From Corallococcus soli (GTDB taxonomy: Bacteria; Myxococcota; Myxococcia; Myxococcales; Myxococcaceae), in NCBI RefSeq assembly GCF_014930455.1, contig NZ_JAAIYO010000020.1, positions 1 to 64,000 on the forward strand: a DNA stretch of 64,000 bases. The letters run 5' to 3'. A program made the position numbers and the translations under genes. Each line of letters opens with the position of its first letter. The stretch's first letter is position 1. Shown piece after piece: positions 31,803 through 40,757 of this stretch. Below the pieces are notes generated by a model that worked only from the letters and a program-made list of their open reading frames with translations, was not told the origin of the DNA and made no database searches.

Positions 31803-33197
31803 ATGAGATTGTCGCTCGCCGAAGGCGTGGCGCTGCGTTGTCCCGAAGCGGAGGACGCGCGCGTGGAAGGTCAGGGCCGCTCGCTGCGGCTGGGCCTGCT
31901 GGCCCCGGGTGTGCGCGCCGTCTTCGAGTCGCTCGCGGACGGAGGCATCCAGGAGACGGAGGTGCCGGCCGCGGCGGGCACGGACGCTTCGCTCGCGTGG
32001 TACTGGCTGGACCTGGCCGGGGATGGCGGCCTGCTGTCGTGGACGGTGGAGGAGCGCGGCAACCTGCTCATGACGCTGACGCCGGCCTCCGCGTCGTTCC
32101 TGCGCCGGCGCGCGACGTTCGACGCGCTGGTGCCCCTGCAGCTGTCCCGCTTCGCGCACACGCGCATGGCGGCGGGGCACGCGGTGCTGGACTGCCCCAC
32201 CGTGCACGCCACCGCGGTGCTGCATGACCGGCGCGTGGTGTCGCTGCTGTTCGACATGGCCCGCCCCACGCTGCTGGCGCGGCTCAACCAGTTCAACACC
32301 GGCATCGAATCCGTGACGCTCCGGGAGCTGGTGCGCCTGCTGGCGGAGACGGGCATCCTGGTGCCGGAGGGGCTGGACGTGCCGGCGTCGGAGGCGACGC
32401 TCACCGCCCTGCGCCAGTGGGAGCCGCATGATCTGCTCTTCCACCTGCGCTCGCGGGGCTGGGGCCACCAGACGCGCGCGGGCGCCACCTACCGCTTCCG
32501 GGGCGAGCTGCCCAACCCGCCCGCGCTCAAGCCGTCCGTCGCGCAGGAGACGGTGGCGCTGTACCGCCCGGACATGGAGGCGCTGCGCACCGGGGACGCG
32601 TCCTTCACCGAGGTGCTGGAGAACCGGCGCAGCCTCCGGGGCCGGGGCACCACCCCGCTCACCGTGAAGCAGCTGGGGGAGCTGCTGTACCGCGCCGCGC
32701 GCGTGCGCGACGTGAGGAGCACGCTCGACGGCGACGTCACCGACCGGCCCTACCCAGGCGCGGGCGCGGCGTACGCGCTGGAGCTGTACCCGCTCGTCGG
32801 GGAGTGCCAGGGCCTGCCCCCGGGCGTGTACCACTACGATCCGCTGGGCCACCAACTGGAGAAGCTGAGCGGCCCCACGCAGGAGTTCCAGGCGCTGCTG
32901 GACGAGGCCCGCTCTCCGGTGGAGCCCTTCGAGCGGCCGGAGGTGCTGATGGTGGTGGCGGCGCGCGTGCCCCGGCTCGCGTGGAAGTACGAGACGCTGG
33001 CGTACTCGCTGGTGTTGCAGGACACCGGAGCGCTGGTGCAGACGCTCTACCTGGTGTCCACCGCGCTGGCCTTGCGGCCCTACGCACTGGGGCGCAGCGA
33101 CCCGGACCTCTTCCAGCGCGTGGCTGGGGTGGACGGCTTCGCGGAGGCGTCCGTGGGCGCCTTCGCGGTGTCCGGTGGCTCGACGCCCGTCCCCTGA
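31803..33197 (+). CDS. SagB/ThcOx-type FMN dehydrogenase for azoline oxidation
   Basis: The 464-residue protein starts at ATG 31,803, ten bases after the amidohydrolase stop, with GAGG about 9 bases upstream. Residues about 1-230 are the less conserved N-terminal region of TOMM dehydrogenases. The C-terminal nitroreductase fold starts at FTEVLENRRSLRG and includes YPGAGAAYALELYPL and LPPGVYHYDP, the usual FMN/dimer segments of SagB proteins. In TOMM pathways the enzyme oxidises azolines to aromatic azoles. It is last in the operon and converges on the precursor gene, with 33 bases between the two stops. Confidence 0.94.
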   Translation: MRLSLAEGVALRCPEAEDARVEGQGRSLRLGLLAPGVRAVFESLADGGIQETEVPAAAGTDASLAWYWLDLAGDGGLLSWTVEERGNLLMTLTPASASFLRRRATFDALVPLQLSRFAHTRMAAGHAVLDCPTVHATAVLHDRRVVSLLFDMARPTLLARLNQFNTGIESVTLRELVRLLAETGILVPEGLDVPASEATLTALRQWEPHDLLFHLRSRGWGHQTRAGATYRFRGELPNPPALKPSVAQETVALYRPDMEALRTGDASFTEVLENRRSLRGRGTTPLTVKQLGELLYRAARVRDVRSTLDGDVTDRPYPGAGAAYALELYPLVGECQGLPPGVYHYDPLGHQLEKLSGPTQEFQALLDEARSPVEPFERPEVLMVVAARVPRLAWKYETLAYSLVLQDTGALVQTLYLVSTALALRPYALGRSDPDLFQRVAGVDGFAEASVGAFAVSGGSTPVP

Positions 33198-33230
33198 GCC
33201 AGCCCAGGGGACGCGGGCGTCACGCCGGGC
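33198..33230. terminator. Short convergent spacer with GC hairpin, possible bidirectional terminator
   Basis: The 33 bases between the SagB stop and the precursor stop contain GGCG-TCA-CGCC (about 33,217-33,227), a small stem-loop. There is no T-tract on either side, so intrinsic termination is weakly supported. Confidence 0.3.
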
Positions 33231-33647
33231 TCAGCAGCAGGGGCTGCCGCAGCAGTGCGAGCGGTTGTACGTGTCCGTGAGGCTGGACAGGGCCACGGCG
33301 TGGTCCGCCACGTTGGCCGGCTTCTTCGGCAGGGGCAGCTCCACCTCCGCGCCGCCGAGCTTCCACTCGTTGGGGGTGCCCGCCTCGGCGCCGGTGGCCG
33401 GGACGACCTTGAGCTGGATGGCGGCGGGCATCTCGAAGTCGAAGCGCTCCTTGAGCGCCTGACGCGGGTCGGCCAGCAGGGCCTTCTCGAAGGAGGGCTC
33501 CTTCCACGCCAGGGCGACGGCGCGCATCCACACCGACTGCCAGTCATTCACCGTGGCCTTCGCACCCAGCCCCGGCGAGGACGGCTTGCGCGCCACGGGG
33601 CGGGCCTTGGTGGGCGCGGCCTTCGACTCCGGCTTCTTCTTGCTCAT
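33231..33647 (-). CDS. TOMM precursor peptide with nitrile-hydratase-like leader (NHLP), core SHCCGSPCC
   Basis: The 138-residue peptide has a basic Lys/Pro/Ala-rich N-terminal tail (1-30). A nitrile hydratase alpha-like leader follows (about 32-110), with WMRAVALAWKEPSFEKALL, DPRQALKERF and a closing ELPLPKKP. A short C-terminal region ends SHCCGSPCC (residues 130-138). Cys132, Cys133, Cys137 and Cys138, plus Ser130 and Ser135, are candidates for heterocyclisation by the YcaO enzyme at 26,486 and oxidation by SagB; NHLP precursors of this kind are known TOMM substrates. The leader cleavage site is not obvious; an LGG before AEVELPL lies inside the leader-like fold. ATG 33,647 is one base after the TGA of the kinase/cyclase gene. 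Its GGGAGGAG ribosome site lies inside that gene's last codons, so expression is coupled to the kinase, not to the modification operon. Confidence 0.93.
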   Translation of the reverse strand: MSKKKPESKAAPTKARPVARKPSSPGLGAKATVNDWQSVWMRAVALAWKEPSFEKALLADPRQALKERFDFEMPAAIQLKVVPATGAEAGTPNEWKLGGAEVELPLPKKPANVADHAVALSSLTDTYNRSHCCGSPCC

Positions 33648-33648
33648 G

Positions 33649-36600
33649 TCAGCAGTCTCCTCCCAGCGCCTCCAGCAGCGCGCGGGCCTCCATGACGGGC
33701 GGCGTTCCCAGCCCCTCGGTGAAGGTACTGTAGATTATCTGGAGCCGCTGCCGCGCTTCTTCCTGTCGACCCGACGTCTGGAGTAGGCGCGCCAGCGCGG
33801 TGACGGCCTGCAGCTCCGGCATCCGCGCGCCCTGCGCGTGAGCCACGTCCGCGGCCTGCCGGAAGCACGCCTCCGCGGACGGGGCCGTGGCGCCGTCCCG
33901 CGCGAGCAGCACCCGGCCCTTGACCCGCAGCATCCTGGACTCGTGGTAGCCCTCACCCAGGGCCCGCGCGCGCTCCTGGCCTCGCTCCAGCGTGGCGAGC
34001 GCCGTGTCCAGGTGGCCCAGCTCCAGCTCCAGCTCCGCGAGGATGGCGTAGTACGCCGGCTGATCCATCTCCGTGCCGAACGCCTCGCGCATCGCCACGC
34101 CCCGCCGCATGGCCTCCAGGTCCTTCGCCGCCCACCCGCGCAGGATGCCCACGTAGGCGGCCTGCTCCACGAGCCCGTAGCGGTGCGACAGCTCCGAGTG
34201 CTGCGAGAGGAGCCGCGTCACCTCCGTCCGGTCGCCGTGCTCCTGCGCCATCAGCAGCAGGTAGATGAACGACAGGCCGATGCTGGTGCCATGGTTCAGC
34301 TCGCGGCCCCACGCCACCGCGGCCTCGCCGTGCGCCCTCGCCTGGTCCGCGAAGCCCAGCAGCCACAGCGTCCGGCACAGCACCACCTCGCCGCCCACGC
34401 GCGTGTCCTGCCCGTAGAGGATGCGGTGCATGCGGTGCGCGACGGGGTCGAACAGCGCCACGCACCGCTCCGCCTTCGCCTTCGCCTCCCCGAGCCGGCC
34501 CTCCAGCAGCTCGATGTTGGAGAGGATGGTGAGCGCCACCGCCTCCTGCCCCGCGTCACCGGAGCGCTGCGCCAGCGCCACCAGCCTGTCCAGCAGGCCG
34601 CGCACCCGGCGCTGGTCGCCGCCCAGGTGGTAGTAGATGGACAGCACCCACAGCGTCGGGGCCGCGTAGGGGCTCTCCCCCACGGTGAAGAGCAGCTCCA
34701 GCGACCGCTCGGCCACGGTGCGCAGGTCCTGCGAGCGCCAGCCCTGCGTGGACATCAGCGCCGGCGCGAGCACGCCGTTGAGGCTCAGCTCCAGCTGCGC
34801 GCGCTCCAGCGGCTCCTCGATGGCGTCCAGCCACGACAGGCCCAGCCGGGAGAACAGGATGGCCTCCACGTAGGCGGAGCGCACGAGCGCGGCGAAGGCG
34901 GCCTTCTGCGCGTAGATGATGGCCTTGCGCTTGAGGTTCGCGCTCGCGTGGTGGTGCGCGAGCAGGTCCGGCCGCTCGTTCACCACCTCCGGGAAGTGCT
35001 CCTCCAGCGCCGCCGCCGTCTTCGCGTGCACCTGCTGCCGGTGCCGCTTGAGCATGGAGTCGTAGGCCGCGTCGCGCACCAGCGCGTGCTTGAAGAGGTA
35101 CACGGGCCCCTTGGGCCGGCGCTTGCGGTGCAGCAGCCCCGCGCCCACCAGCCGCTCCAGGTCCGCGTCCAGCGCCTCCGGCGTCAGCGGGCTGATGTGG
35201 CGCAGCAGCTCCTGCGACAGCTCTCGGCCCAGCACCGACGCCACCTGCGCCGTCTCCTTGCTCCGCCCCAGCCGATCCAACCGCGCGACGAGCAGGTCGC
35301 GCAGCGTGCCCGGCACCACCGGGCCCCCCTTGCCCACCTCCAGCGCGAAGTGGTCCTCGCGCTTCACCAGGGCGCCGGACTCCAGCAGCGTGCGCACCAG
35401 CTCCTCGATGAACAGCGGGATGCCGTCCGTGCGCGCGGCGATCTCCTCCAGCGCCTCCGCGGAGAGCGGGCCACCCGCGGCGGCACATGCCAGCCGCTCC
35501 ACCTCCGCGCGCGCCAGGGCGCCCAGCTGCACCTGCATCACCGACGACGAGGGCCACGGCGGCTCGAACTCCGGACGCGCGCTGAACACCGCGAACAGGC
35601 GCGACGACGCCACCTCCGCCACCAGCGCCTTGAGCAGCTCCAGCGTGGACGGGTCCGCCCAGTGCAGGTCCTCCAGCGCCAGCACCACCGGCTGGCGCTC
35701 CGCCAGCGCGGCGAGGAACGCGAGCAGCGCGTCGCGCGTCAGCTCCCGGTGCTTCAGCGGCGACACGTCCAGCGGCGCCCAGCGCTCCGGCGGCAGCGGC
35801 AGGGACAGGAGCGGCGCGAACAGCGGCATCGACTCCGGCAGGTCGAAGCTGTAGCCGGACAGCAGCGCCTCCAGCCCCTTCAGCCGGCCCTCGGGGGACA
35901 GGTCGCGGTTCGGATCCAACATCCGCGTGAGCAGGTCCACCACCGGGAAGTACGCCTGGCTGGAGCTGTCCGCCGTGCAGCGGGCCTCCAGCCACGTATG
36001 CGGGTCGATTCCCAGCTTGTCGCCCAGCTCACGGGTGAGGCGCGACTTGCCGATGCCCGGCTCGCCGGACACGAGCACCGCCTGCCCCTGCCCCGCCCGC
36101 ACCTGCTCCCAGCGCGACAGGAGCAGGTCCAGCTCCCGGGTGCGGCCCACCAGCGAGAGCGCCTCGTCGGTGCCGCTCCACGTCGCGTCCGCGCCCTGGA
36201 GCACGAACGTCTCCAGGCCGGGCGGCAGCAGGTCGTGCACGGGCGTGGGCCCGGGCTCCAGCGGGAAGTGCTTGCGCACGAGCTGCTGCGTGTCCCCGGT
36301 GACGAGGATGGCCCCCGGGGGCGCGGACGTGCTCAGGCGGAAGGCCAGCTTCGGCGTGGTGCCCACGACGAAGCCCAGGCCGGACAGCGTGGGATCCCGC
36401 TGCTCGCGCGACACCACGAGCCCCGTGTGCAGGCCCACGCGGATCTCCACCCGCGTGCCGCGCTCGGCTTCGATGGCGCGGCCCCGGCGCTGCACCTCCG
36501 CCACCATGTCCAGCGCCGCCTGCGCCGCGCGCCGGGCGTCGTCCTCCCGCGCCGCCGGATAGCCGAAGTAGAAGAGGACGATGTCGCCCAGCGCGCTGGC

Positions 36601-37752
36601 GATGTGGCCGTTGTAGCGCCGCGCGATTTCAATGCAGACCTCCTGCTGGGCGCCCAGCACATGGTCCAGCTCCTCGATGTCCACCGGGCCCGGCGCCATT
36701 GCCGTGGCGGACAGCGTGCAACACACCACGGTGAGCTGCCGGCGCTCGCCCTCCGCCCACCGGCGCGCGCGCGAGGACAGCGCGTTGGGCGTGCGGCTGC
36801 TCAGCTCCACCGTCGCCGTTTCGGCGTTGGGGGCCGCGGGCTGGATGCGCACGGGCGCGGACCTGCGCGGCAGGTTGGACAGGTCCACCGCCTCCAACTG
36901 GCGCAGCAGCACCTCCGCGGACACGGTGCGCTGGGACGGGTCCTTGGCGGTGGCGCGCTGGAGCAGCTTGCCCACCGGGTGCGCGGCGATGGTCGCGGGG
37001 ATGGGCACCGGCTCCGCGGACAGCTGCTGGAAGATGACCTCCGCGACGGTGGCGCCCTCGAAGACGCGCTTGCCGGTGAGGCACTCCAGGAACACCAGCC
37101 CCCAGGCGTACAGGTCCGAGCGCGGCGTGGGCGGCTGGCCGCGAAGCTGCTCCGGCGCCGCGTAGGACGGCGTGCCCAGGGATTCGTTGGTGGAGGTGAT
37201 GCGCGGCTGCGGCTCCGCGCGCGTCAGCTCATCCGTCACCGACCCGATGCCGAAGTCCAGCACCAGCGCGTTGCGGCGCGCGCCGGTGGGCACGACCATG
37301 ACGTTCGCGGGCTTCAGGTCGCGGTGCACCACGTTCTGCGCGTGCGCGCATGCCAGCGCGTCCAGCAGCTGGAGCATCAGGTGGCGCACCTCCACCGGAT
37401 CCAACACGCCCTCCTCCGCGAGCACCTGCGCCAGGTTCTTGCCCGGGACGAACTCGAAGATGGAGTAGACAGCGCCGCCCTGCGCCCGCCCGGAGTCGAT
37501 GAGCCGCACGATGTTCGGGTGGTGCATCTGCGCGCACAGCTTCATCTCCCGCTCGAAGCGCGCGCCGCGGCGCTCCACCGACTCCGGCGTCGCGCCCTCC
37601 GTCAGCCGCAGCAGCTTCACCGCCACGTTCTGGCCGGTCGTCACCTGCCGGGCCTTGTAGACGCGGCCGAAGCCGCCCTCGCCCAGCTCCGACAGCAGCT
37701 CGTAGCGGCCCTGGAAGGCCTCCAGCAGGTTGGGGTCCATGGGGTTCTTCAT
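33649..37752 (-). CDS. TOMM system kinase/cyclase/ATPase fusion protein
   Basis: The protein has about 1,367 residues from ATG 37,752 (GGGAG four bases before it; an in-frame GTG at 37,770 is possible). Residues about 10-285 are a Ser/Thr kinase with [14 protein letters not shown] lysine, [12 protein letters not shown] and [10 protein letters not shown], all intact. About 325-505 is a class III cyclase homology domain. It has lost the first metal Asp ([10 protein letters not shown] where VxxFxD is expected) but keeps GDIVLFYFG, so cyclase activity is doubtful. About 520-800 is an AAA/NACHT-like ATPase with [10 protein letters not shown] and [10 protein letters not shown]. The rest is helical TPR-like. 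This architecture is a known family associated with NHLP-type TOMM loci. It is transcribed with the precursor, which follows after one base, and probably controls its production or export. No membrane segment is seen. Confidence 0.92.
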   Translation of the reverse strand: MKNPMDPNLLEAFQGRYELLSELGEGGFGRVYKARQVTTGQNVAVKLLRLTEGATPESVERRGARFEREMKLCAQMHHPNIVRLIDSGRAQGGAVYSIFEFVPGKNLAQVLAEEGVLDPVEVRHLMLQLLDALACAHAQNVVHRDLKPANVMVVPTGARRNALVLDFGIGSVTDELTRAEPQPRITSTNESLGTPSYAAPEQLRGQPPTPRSDLYAWGLVFLECLTGKRVFEGATVAEVIFQQLSAEPVPIPATIAAHPVGKLLQRATAKDPSQRTVSAEVLLRQLEAVDLSNLPRRSAPVRIQPAAPNAETATVELSSRTPNALSSRARRWAEGERRQLTVVCCTLSATAMAPGPVDIEELDHVLGAQQEVCIEIARRYNGHIASALGDIVLFYFGYPAAREDDARRAAQAALDMVAEVQRRGRAIEAERGTRVEIRVGLHTGLVVSREQRDPTLSGLGFVVGTTPKLAFRLSTSAPPGAILVTGDTQQLVRKHFPLEPGPTPVHDLLPPGLETFVLQGADATWSGTDEALSLVGRTRELDLLLSRWEQVRAGQGQAVLVSGEPGIGKSRLTRELGDKLGIDPHTWLEARCTADSSSQAYFPVVDLLTRMLDPNRDLSPEGRLKGLEALLSGYSFDLPESMPLFAPLLSLPLPPERWAPLDVSPLKHRELTRDALLAFLAALAERQPVVLALEDLHWADPSTLELLKALVAEVASSRLFAVFSARPEFEPPWPSSSVMQVQLGALARAEVERLACAAAGGPLSAEALEEIAARTDGIPLFIEELVRTLLESGALVKREDHFALEVGKGGPVVPGTLRDLLVARLDRLGRSKETAQVASVLGRELSQELLRHISPLTPEALDADLERLVGAGLLHRKRRPKGPVYLFKHALVRDAAYDSMLKRHRQQVHAKTAAALEEHFPEVVNERPDLLAHHHASANLKRKAIIYAQKAAFAALVRSAYVEAILFSRLGLSWLDAIEEPLERAQLELSLNGVLAPALMSTQGWRSQDLRTVAERSLELLFTVGESPYAAPTLWVLSIYYHLGGDQRRVRGLLDRLVALAQRSGDAGQEAVALTILSNIELLEGRLGEAKAKAERCVALFDPVAHRMHRILYGQDTRVGGEVVLCRTLWLLGFADQARAHGEAAVAWGRELNHGTSIGLSFIYLLLMAQEHGDRTEVTRLLSQHSELSHRYGLVEQAAYVGILRGWAAKDLEAMRRGVAMREAFGTEMDQPAYYAILAELELELGHLDTALATLERGQERARALGEGYHESRMLRVKGRVLLARDGATAPSAEACFRQAADVAHAQGARMPELQAVTALARLLQTSGRQEEARQRLQIIYSTFTEGLGTPPVMEARALLEALGGDC

Positions 37753-37788
37753 CGCGCTCCCGAGCCTCACACCGTTGCGAACAGCGCC

Positions 37789-39591
37789 TCAACCACGTCC
37801 CGAGCCGGTCCCCTGCGTGGGCACCGGCCGACCGACCTGCGCCCCCCGCCGGGGCAGCGTGATGACGAACTCCGTGAACTCGCCCGGCACCGTCTCCATG
37901 CGGAAGGTGCCCTGGTGTCCCTGCACGATGATGTCATGACTGAGTGACAGCCCGAGCCCCGTCCCCTGCCCCGGCGGCTTCGTGGTGAAGAAGGGGTCGA
38001 AGATGCGCTCCGCGCTCGCCGCGGGGATGCCGGGGCCGTTGTCGCGCAGGCGCACCTCCACCTGCTCCGCCCGCGCCAGGGTGCGGACCTTGAGCACCGG
38101 CACGTACCCGGGCCCCTGGGCGGCCCACCTCTGGCGCAGGGCGTAGAGCGCGTTGTCCACGACGTTGATGATGACGCGCCCCACGTCCGCGCGGACCAGC
38201 TCCACGCCCGCCACGGCGGGGTCGTACTCCACATCCAGCCGCACGGGCACCGGCTCCCCGCGCGCGCCGCCCTGGCCCAGGGCGATGCTCTCCGCGACCA
38301 GGGCGTTCAGGTCCACCGCCTCGCGCGGCCCCGGCGAGCGGCGCGCGTGCTGGAGCATGCCCTGGATGAGCGCGTCCGCGCGCCGGCCGTGCTCGTTGAT
38401 CTTCCGCGCGTTGGTGCGCAGGCAGTCCAGCGCCTCGTCCACGTCGCGCACGGAGGCGGCGTCCAGCCGCTCGCGCTGCGGCGCCATCACGCCCGCCAGG
38501 TCCTCCGTCAGGCCCACCGACAGGCCGGCGAAGTTGCTGATGAAGTTGAGCGGGTTGCGCAGCTCGTGCGCCATGCCGCCCACCATGGACGCCAGCGAGG
38601 CCAGCTTCGCGTCCATGATGAGCTGCATGCGCTGCACCGTCTCCTGCTCGATGCGGCGGTAGAGCCGGGCGTTCTCCAGCGCCAGCGCCGCCTGCCCCGC
38701 GAACGCGACGAGGAAGTCCAGGTCGTCCTCCGAGAAGCGGTTGGGCGTGGAGAGGTTGTCCACGTACAGCACGCCCAGCACCTCGTCCCGGGGCTTGAGC
38801 GGCACGCACATGGAGGCGCGGATGGAGCTGAAGATGATGGAGTCGGCCGCGTCCAGGCGCGGGTCGTTCACCGCGTCGGAGAACAGGGCCGCCACGCTGC
38901 GGCGCAGCACGAAATCCACGATGTTCTGGCTGAAGATGGGCCCGCGCACGGGCGTGCCCTCCGCCGTCTTCGACACGCGCGGCTCCAGCTTCCCGGTCTG
39001 CTCATCCAGCAGCAGGATGACGCCCCGGTCGACGTGGAGGATCTGGAACGCGAGGTCCAACACCTTGCCCAGCAGCGTGTCGAAGTCGTCCGTGACGGAC
39101 AGCAGCTTCGCCACCTCCTGGAGGATGCGCAGGCGCTCCCGCGCGCGGGTGGCCGCGCTCGCCGCCTCCGACGCGGACTGCTCCGGCCCGGGCACCGCCT
39201 GCACCAGCGTCTTCAGCGGCACCCGGGTGAGCGCGCGCGTGAGCTGGGGACGGGGCTCGTCGGAGGAGGGCTCCCCCGCCCTGCCCGGCGCCACCGCCGG
39301 GGGCGCCTCGGGGGTGAGCAGGAAGACGAGCTCGCCCAGCGTCAGCGTGTCGCCGGGGCGCAGCTCCTTGCGGCGGATCTGCTCGCCGTTGACGAAGGTG
39401 CCGTTCTTGCTCTGGAGGTCGGTGACGAAGAAGCGCCCGTCGGTGCGTTCAATGCGCGCGTGCTGGCGCGACAGGCTGCGGTGGGGGATGCAGATGGTCT
39501 GGTCATCCGCGCGCCCCAGGGTGACGGGCGCGTCCCCCAGCGGATAGGACAGCTCATCCGGCTGGCCTGGGTTGTAGACGAGCATCGGCAC
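37789..39591 (-). CDS. FHA-GAF sensor histidine kinase
   Basis: The 600-residue protein starts at GTG 39,591, with GGAGG 9 bases upstream; ATG 39,585 is less well spaced. Domains in order: FHA (about 20-95; GRADDQTICIPHRSLSRQHA, DLQSKNGTFVNG), GAF (about 150-310), a HisKA dimerisation helix with GMAHELRNPLNF giving the phospho-accepting His, and an HATPase domain with the N box (NVVDNALYAL) and the boxes DNGPGIP and GTGLGLSLS. No transmembrane segment is visible, so it is a soluble kinase. The FHA domain binds phosphothreonine, which suggests it could read phosphorylation by the Ser/Thr kinase encoded 36 bases downstream. No response regulator lies nearby. Confidence 0.93.
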   Translation of the reverse strand: MPMLVYNPGQPDELSYPLGDAPVTLGRADDQTICIPHRSLSRQHARIERTDGRFFVTDLQSKNGTFVNGEQIRRKELRPGDTLTLGELVFLLTPEAPPAVAPGRAGEPSSDEPRPQLTRALTRVPLKTLVQAVPGPEQSASEAASAATRARERLRILQEVAKLLSVTDDFDTLLGKVLDLAFQILHVDRGVILLLDEQTGKLEPRVSKTAEGTPVRGPIFSQNIVDFVLRRSVAALFSDAVNDPRLDAADSIIFSSIRASMCVPLKPRDEVLGVLYVDNLSTPNRFSEDDLDFLVAFAGQAALALENARLYRRIEQETVQRMQLIMDAKLASLASMVGGMAHELRNPLNFISNFAGLSVGLTEDLAGVMAPQRERLDAASVRDVDEALDCLRTNARKINEHGRRADALIQGMLQHARRSPGPREAVDLNALVAESIALGQGGARGEPVPVRLDVEYDPAVAGVELVRADVGRVIINVVDNALYALRQRWAAQGPGYVPVLKVRTLARAEQVEVRLRDNGPGIPAASAERIFDPFFTTKPPGQGTGLGLSLSHDIIVQGHQGTFRMETVPGEFTEFVITLPRRGAQVGRPVPTQGTGSGRG

Positions 39592-39645
39592 GGCGGACCC
39601 CCTCCGGGGCGAAAGCCTAACCGAAAAGCCCGGCCGCCGACCGCG

Positions 39646-40731
39646 TCAGGGCGCGCGGCGCCGCAGCACCGACCCGTCCAGCGACGCCAGGGTGGGCCGT
39701 CCGGACAGGGCCAGGGCCAGCTCCAGCTCCTCGCGCAGCATGGACAGCAGGTGGCCCACGCCCTCCTCGCCGCCCGCCGCGAGCCCCCAGTACACCGGGC
39801 GCCCCACCAGCACCGCCTTCGCGCCCAGCGCCAGCGCCTTGAGCACGTCCGTGCCCCGGCGGATGCCGCCGTCCACCAGCACCTCGCACCGGCCGCGCGC
39901 CGCCGCCACCACCTCCAGCAGCGCCTCCAGCGGAGGGATGGCGCCATCCAACTGCCGCCCGCCGTGGTTGGAGACGATGAGCCCGTCCACGCCCGCCGCC
40001 ACCGCGCGCTCCGCGTCCTCCGCCGTCAGCACGCCCTTGAGGACCACCGGCAGCCGCGACACCGAGCGCACCCACGCCACCGACTCCCACGTCAGCGCGG
40101 CGTCGAAGTCCCGCGCCGCATGCGACGCGATGCCGGACTCGCCCGGCGCGCGGGTGGCCAGCGCCTGGCTCACGTCCGTGTCGAAGTTGGCCGCGCGCAC
40201 GTGGGCCGGCAGGCCGAAGCCGCTGCGCATGTCCCGCATGCGGCGCCCCAGCCGGGGCGTGTCCACCGTGAGCACCAGCGCGCGGTAGCCCGCGGCCTCC
40301 GCGCGGCGGATCAACGCCGCCGTCACCGCGCGCTCGCGGAAGCAGTACACCTGGAACCAGAGCGGCCCCGTGGCGGCGCGGGCCACGTCCTCCAGCGAGC
40401 GGCTGGCCATGGTGCTCACCACCATCAGCCCACCCAGCGAGCCGGCCGCGCGCGCGGTGGCCTCTTCCCCGTCCGGGTGCGCCAGGCACTGGTACGCCAT
40501 GGGCGCCACGCCCAGCGGGTGCTTCAGCGTCGTGCCCAGCAGCGTCACGGACGTGTCGCAGCGGGACACGTCCACCAGCACGTTGGGCCGCAGCCACCAC
40601 GCGTCGAAGGCGCTCCGGCTGTCGCGCAGGGAGCACTCGTCGTCACTGCCGCCGCACACGTAGTCGAAGACGTCCGCGGGCAGCCGCGCGCGGGCCTGCT
40701 GCTCGTACTCGTCCAGGCACAGGGGACGCAT
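39646..40731 (-). CDS. FMN-dependent alpha-hydroxy acid oxidase, predicted 4-hydroxymandelate oxidase (Hmo)
   Basis: The 361-residue protein is a complete alpha-hydroxy acid oxidase: N-terminal DYVCGGSDDE, the flavin-site segment VAPMAYQCLAHPDGE, VLTVDTPRLGRR, and the catalytic SNHGGRQLDG with His. Its C-terminal half holds LVDGGIRRGTDVLKALALGA. The family oxidises glycolate, lactate or mandelate. Here it follows a hydroxymandelate synthase-like gene and an aminotransferase, which is the pathway for 4-hydroxyphenylglycine, so oxidation of 4-hydroxymandelate to 4-hydroxyphenylglyoxylate is the expected reaction. ATG 40,731 lies 26 bases after the aminotransferase stop. The histidine kinase gene starts 54 bases downstream on the same strand. 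Confidence 0.88.
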   Translation of the reverse strand: MRPLCLDEYEQQARARLPADVFDYVCGGSDDECSLRDSRSAFDAWWLRPNVLVDVSRCDTSVTLLGTTLKHPLGVAPMAYQCLAHPDGEEATARAAGSLGGLMVVSTMASRSLEDVARAATGPLWFQVYCFRERAVTAALIRRAEAAGYRALVLTVDTPRLGRRMRDMRSGFGLPAHVRAANFDTDVSQALATRAPGESGIASHAARDFDAALTWESVAWVRSVSRLPVVLKGVLTAEDAERAVAAGVDGLIVSNHGGRQLDGAIPPLEALLEVVAAARGRCEVLVDGGIRRGTDVLKALALGAKAVLVGRPVYWGLAAGGEEGVGHLLSMLREELELALALSGRPTLASLDGSVLRRRAP

Positions 40732-40757
40732 GGCGGAAGGCTCCAGGGCGCGGCGCC

